Of a stretch of 64,000 nt of DNA, positions 61,190-64,000 are shown in pieces. The notes under the pieces were generated by a model that saw only the letters and a list, made by a program, of their open reading frames with translations, was not told where the DNA came from and did not search any database. Source of the stretch: Manis javanica. Its lineage: Eukaryota; Chordata; Mammalia; Pholidota; Manidae. Position 1 is the stretch's first letter. Each line of letters starts with the position of its first letter. The DNA is taken from positions 101,294,001-101,358,000 of the forward strand of contig NC_133167.1 in the NCBI RefSeq assembly GCF_040802235.1, given 5' to 3'. Both the position numbers and the translations under genes were made by a program.

Positions 61190-62258
61190 GTAAGCGAGAT
61201 GGGTGCCTGTGTGTGTGTGTGAGAGAGAGAGACACAGAGAGAGCAAATACGTGCCCTCTCCTCTAACTAAAAGCATGTGCCACTCAAAGTAAAATTTCTC
61301 TTTGTGTTCAAAATCTTATACCTATTAACTACAAAAAACAGAGCAAAAAAGGTCATAAAAACATCAAGTTACCTAAAGAAGACTTTAATCATCGTCTCAG
61401 ACTGATGTCAGACCTTGAGCTCATCTTGGGTATTTTATTTTGGACGACTGTTGATGGGCAGCTTCTTGCTGTATTTTTCCTTAAAGACTCTTGGCCTCTT
61501 CCTTCTCTAACTTCCTTTCCTCCTTTCCTGACTTCCTAGGATTAGAGGACATGGACGCTCTAGGGCTTTTACACTGGAATGGAACATACTGATTTTCTTT
61601 TCAGTATCCTCTTTGTGAAGAAAACTTTTTGTTTTTGTCTTAAAGAATATCTTCTCTTTATCATGAAGCCCTCTATGTGTGCCAGCTTGTCCTAAGAAGT
61701 AGTCTGTCATTTGCAATACCCTTTCCCCGCACACACACGTATACATAAATACTCCCTTACTCTATCAATCTCAAACTCTTAATTTAGTTGGTTCTACCTG
61801 TTAGTGGTGAATCAGGAAGAAATAAAAATAGAGAACCCTGAAAATATATAGCTACAATGTAGAAAAGCACCGACTATAATCATACCTTTCTTTAAGAGGG
61901 GCCAGGGGAGTGGTTTCTCTCCCACTACCAGGAATATTACAGTTTTTCTGAGCAAATTTTTTTGTCTTCTACCTCCCCCCTCATTTTTAATCTCAAGGAA
62001 ATGATGAATAATTAAGTTGGTCAGGCTGTATCTTTGTATCATGTGCTCAGAGCTTAGAGCCTAATTGTGGAGAGCTTCTAATGAGTTAACTATACAGGAT
62101 ATTGCAGCGTAACTTTTTTCTTTTTTTTATGAATACAACTCCTGGATTTATCTGATCTTTTCAGGTATCTCCCAGATCTCATTTCTTTTTGTTCTTTTTT
62201 TCCCTCAGCCAGTTGTTTTTCCAATTATCTTAAATCAATAGGATTTGTTTTAAATGTA

Positions 62259-62581
62259 CAGTTGACCCTTGAGCAACACGGGTTTGAACTGCACAGGTCC
62301 ACTTTTATACATGGGTTTTTCCCAATAAATATATTGTAACATTTTTTGGAGATCTGTGATAATTTGAAAAAACATTCTCTTTTCTCTAGCTTACTTTATT
62401 GCAAGAATACAGTATATAAGACACACACAAAATATATGTTGCCTGTTCATGCTCTCAGTAAGGCTTCTGGTTAACCGTAGGCTATTAGTAGTTAAGTTTT
62501 GAAGGAGTCAAAAGTTCTACATGGATTTTTGACTGCACAGGGGATCAGCAGCCCTAACCCCCATGTTGTCAAGGGTCACTG
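62259..62581 (-). mobile_element. MER2-like Tigger (TcMar) non-autonomous DNA transposon
   Basis: The ends are inverted repeats: CAGTTGACCCTTGAGCAACA at the left and ...TGTTGTCAAGGGTCACTG at the right. TA dinucleotides flank both ends (62257-62258 and 62582-62583), the standard Tc1/mariner target duplication. Internal landmarks AGCTTACTTTATTGCAAGAA and GTAGGCTATTAGTAGTTAAG fit the MER2 consensus in reverse. Its 323 bp is close to the usual length of about 345 bp. Confidence 0.9.
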
Positions 62582-62636
62582 TATCTGTTTCAGTGAGTCC
62601 TTCCTGAAACAAGGTGCAAGATGAAGTTAATAGAAG

Positions 62637-62795
62637 TAACTTAAGTAAACCATATGCTCTTTTCATTTGACCTGTCATATACCTTAAGCTCTTATTGCAA
62701 ACTCCCTGACAGGTCTTATGTCAAAAAAGGGAATAACTTAAGTGAATCATATGCTCATTTCATGTGATCTGTCTTGTACCTTAAGGTCTTATGCC
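62637..62795 (+). repeat. Direct duplication, 97-bp period
   Basis: About 62 bp beginning TAACTTAAGTAAACCATATG at 62637 recurs beginning TAACTTAAGTGAATCATATG at 62734, with roughly 85 percent identity by eye. The spacer between the copies is not clearly repeated. It lies just right of the MER2-like element. Confidence 0.8.
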
Positions 62796-63019
62796 TGGAC
62801 TGGCAATGTCTTAAGGTCTTGAGGTCTTTTTCAGGTTTGCTCTCTCTATCATGTTTTAGATTTGTATCCTGGAGGGGCTTCGTAATGAGCCTCGTTCAGA
62901 GAAACAAACAAGAAATCAGGTGGCACTGTGGCCTGCTTGGTGAGCTGGGGCCCACGTGGAGGTCTAAGGAAAAGGGAAGTGATAGTCAAGGAGAGTGGAA
63001 AGACATAGGCTGCTGAATA

Positions 63020-63185
63020 GCAATGATAAAGGGAATGATAAAACTGATATTAAGTGCCAGGTACTCCTCTACACAAGTCACGTGCATTAATTCATATAAT
63101 ACCCACTCTGGGGTAGATACTGTTATTTTTTCCATTTTACACACAAGGAAACTGAGGCACAGAGAGGTTAAGTAGGATTCTATTT
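63020..63185 (-). repeat. MIR SINE
   Basis: ATATTAAGTGCCAGGTACTC, TTAATTCATATAATACCCAC and GGAAACTGAGGCACAGAGAG are well-preserved antisense MIR words. Confidence 0.82.
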
Positions 63186-63384
63186 TGAAGAATAAGATTA
63201 ATTTAGAGTGTGCAATTAAAGCAGATGTTCCTGATTTCTGAAGAGAAGTCAGTGGTTCGGTTTTGCTTTTGCTTTTTTTTAAAACACGGTCACCAGTCTC
63301 GGCTGGCTTGATGCACTGGCGAACTTACAATGTCACCGTGTCTCCTGTACCAAGTAGAGCCTTGGCATGTTGCAGATCGTCGTC

Positions 63385-63905
63385 CTTTGGAATAGTTGAA
63401 TTGTACCCCCCTCCAAAGATACAACCACATCCTAGCCCCCAGAACCTGGGGATGTGACCTTTCCCTCTCTGCCTGGGAAAAGAACCCATGAGCCATGAGC
63501 CGGTTGGGTGCAGCTCAGCAGCGAGAAGGCACCGAGAGGGACTCCCAGGAAAAGGGTCTTTCAGATGGAATTAAGATCCTGGTATGAGATCATCCTGGAT
63601 TATCTAGCTGGGCCCGTCCGGTGACAAGTGGCCTTATAAGAGAGAAGAGGAGAAGACGTACCCGCAGAGGAGGCGGCCCCGTGAGGCAGGAGGCAGAGAC
63701 TGGCGGGACGCAGCCACACGCAGGGAACGCCAGGATCACCAGGAGCTGCAAGAGGCCGGGAAAGGTTCTCCTTGGAGCCTTTGAGGGAATGCAGCCCTGC
63801 TAAGCTCTTGATGTTTGATTTCTGGAACTGTGACAGAGGAAATATCTGTGTCTGTCAGTCACCCGGTTGTGGCAGTTTGTCACGACAGCACTAGGAAATC
63901 CGGGC
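63385..63905 (+). mobile_element. MLT1/MaLR-like LTR in intron 2
   Basis: The copy begins GGAATAGTTGAATTGTACCC, followed by CATCCTAGCCCCCAGAACCT. Later parts read GTGGCCTTATAAGAGAGAAG and TGGAACTGTGACAGAGGAAA, and it ends near GACAGCACTAGGAAATC. The order matches an MLT1-class LTR with an internal expansion. Subfamily is not assigned. Confidence 0.72.
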
Positions 63906-64000
63906 ACGCTCCGAGCGTTGTTTCCTTCCCGGGACTCTGCCCTGAGGCACCTGTCCTTACATCCACTTGATCGTGCTTTCTGGATAGAGAACCAACAAGT

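Larger units (their letters stand above)
61190..64000 (+). other. IRF2: IRF2 intron 2 (5' part, runs off the window)
   Basis: It begins GTAAGC, with a short GT then GA dinucleotide run at 61209-61240. It contains the MER2-like element, a 97-bp-period duplication, a MIR and an MLT1-like LTR. Exon 3, which should encode the next part of the DNA-binding domain starting after Lys29, is not reached. Confidence 0.88.

Noticed and set aside
60898-61222. Longer open frames running through exon 2 from upstream ATGs
   Set aside because: The frame starting at 61103 is the IRF2 frame. Upstream starts lie in intron 1, before the splice acceptor, so they are not in the spliced mRNA.
1-64000. tRNA, rRNA, snRNA or microRNA genes
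   Set aside because: None recognised by eye. MIR copies carry tRNA-derived heads but are SINE relics, not tRNA genes.

Overview
This window is nuclear DNA from a placental mammal. It holds the 5' end of one gene, IRF2 (interferon regulatory factor 2), on the + strand. The evidence is a 29-codon first coding exon (61103-61189) that reads as the IRF2 N-terminus, and an upstream non-coding exon (about 23271-23463) inside a strong CpG island. The two exons join cleanly into the known IRF2 leader, around CACTGAGAG|GGCACCATG. The rest of the gene lies beyond the right edge of the window.

Layout: 1-22.8 kb is upstream intergenic DNA, made of old interspersed repeats (MIR, L2, L1M, MLT1 solo LTRs, hAT-type DNA elements) and one younger, 5'-truncated L1 at 8.6-10.0 kb. 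About 22.86-25.0 kb is the CpG-island promoter with exon 1. It carries GC boxes, a CCAAT box, a consensus kappa-B site and two IRF-binding (ISRE-like) motifs. 23464-61096 is intron 1 (37.6 kb), mostly ancient repeats and unassigned DNA. 61097-61189 is exon 2. From 61190 to the right edge is intron 2, with a MER2-like Tigger element that still has its TA target duplication, a local direct duplication, a MIR and an MLT1-like LTR.

Organism: there are no Alu elements (not a primate), no carnivore SINEC, no ruminant BovB/Bov-tA and no rodent B1/B2. A genome with almost no young SINEs and this type of L1 3' end would fit a laurasiatherian such as a pangolin. That assignment is from memory and is low confidence.

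How it works together: the promoter motifs fit the known biology of IRF2, a largely constitutive factor that is also responsive to interferon and inflammatory signals and competes with IRF1 at ISREs. I found no undescribed gene system, CRISPR array, tRNA or rRNA. The many other open frames have no recognisable protein similarity and lie in repeats, GC-rich DNA or unremarkable intron. Repeat family names come from recalled consensus sequences, not a database search.
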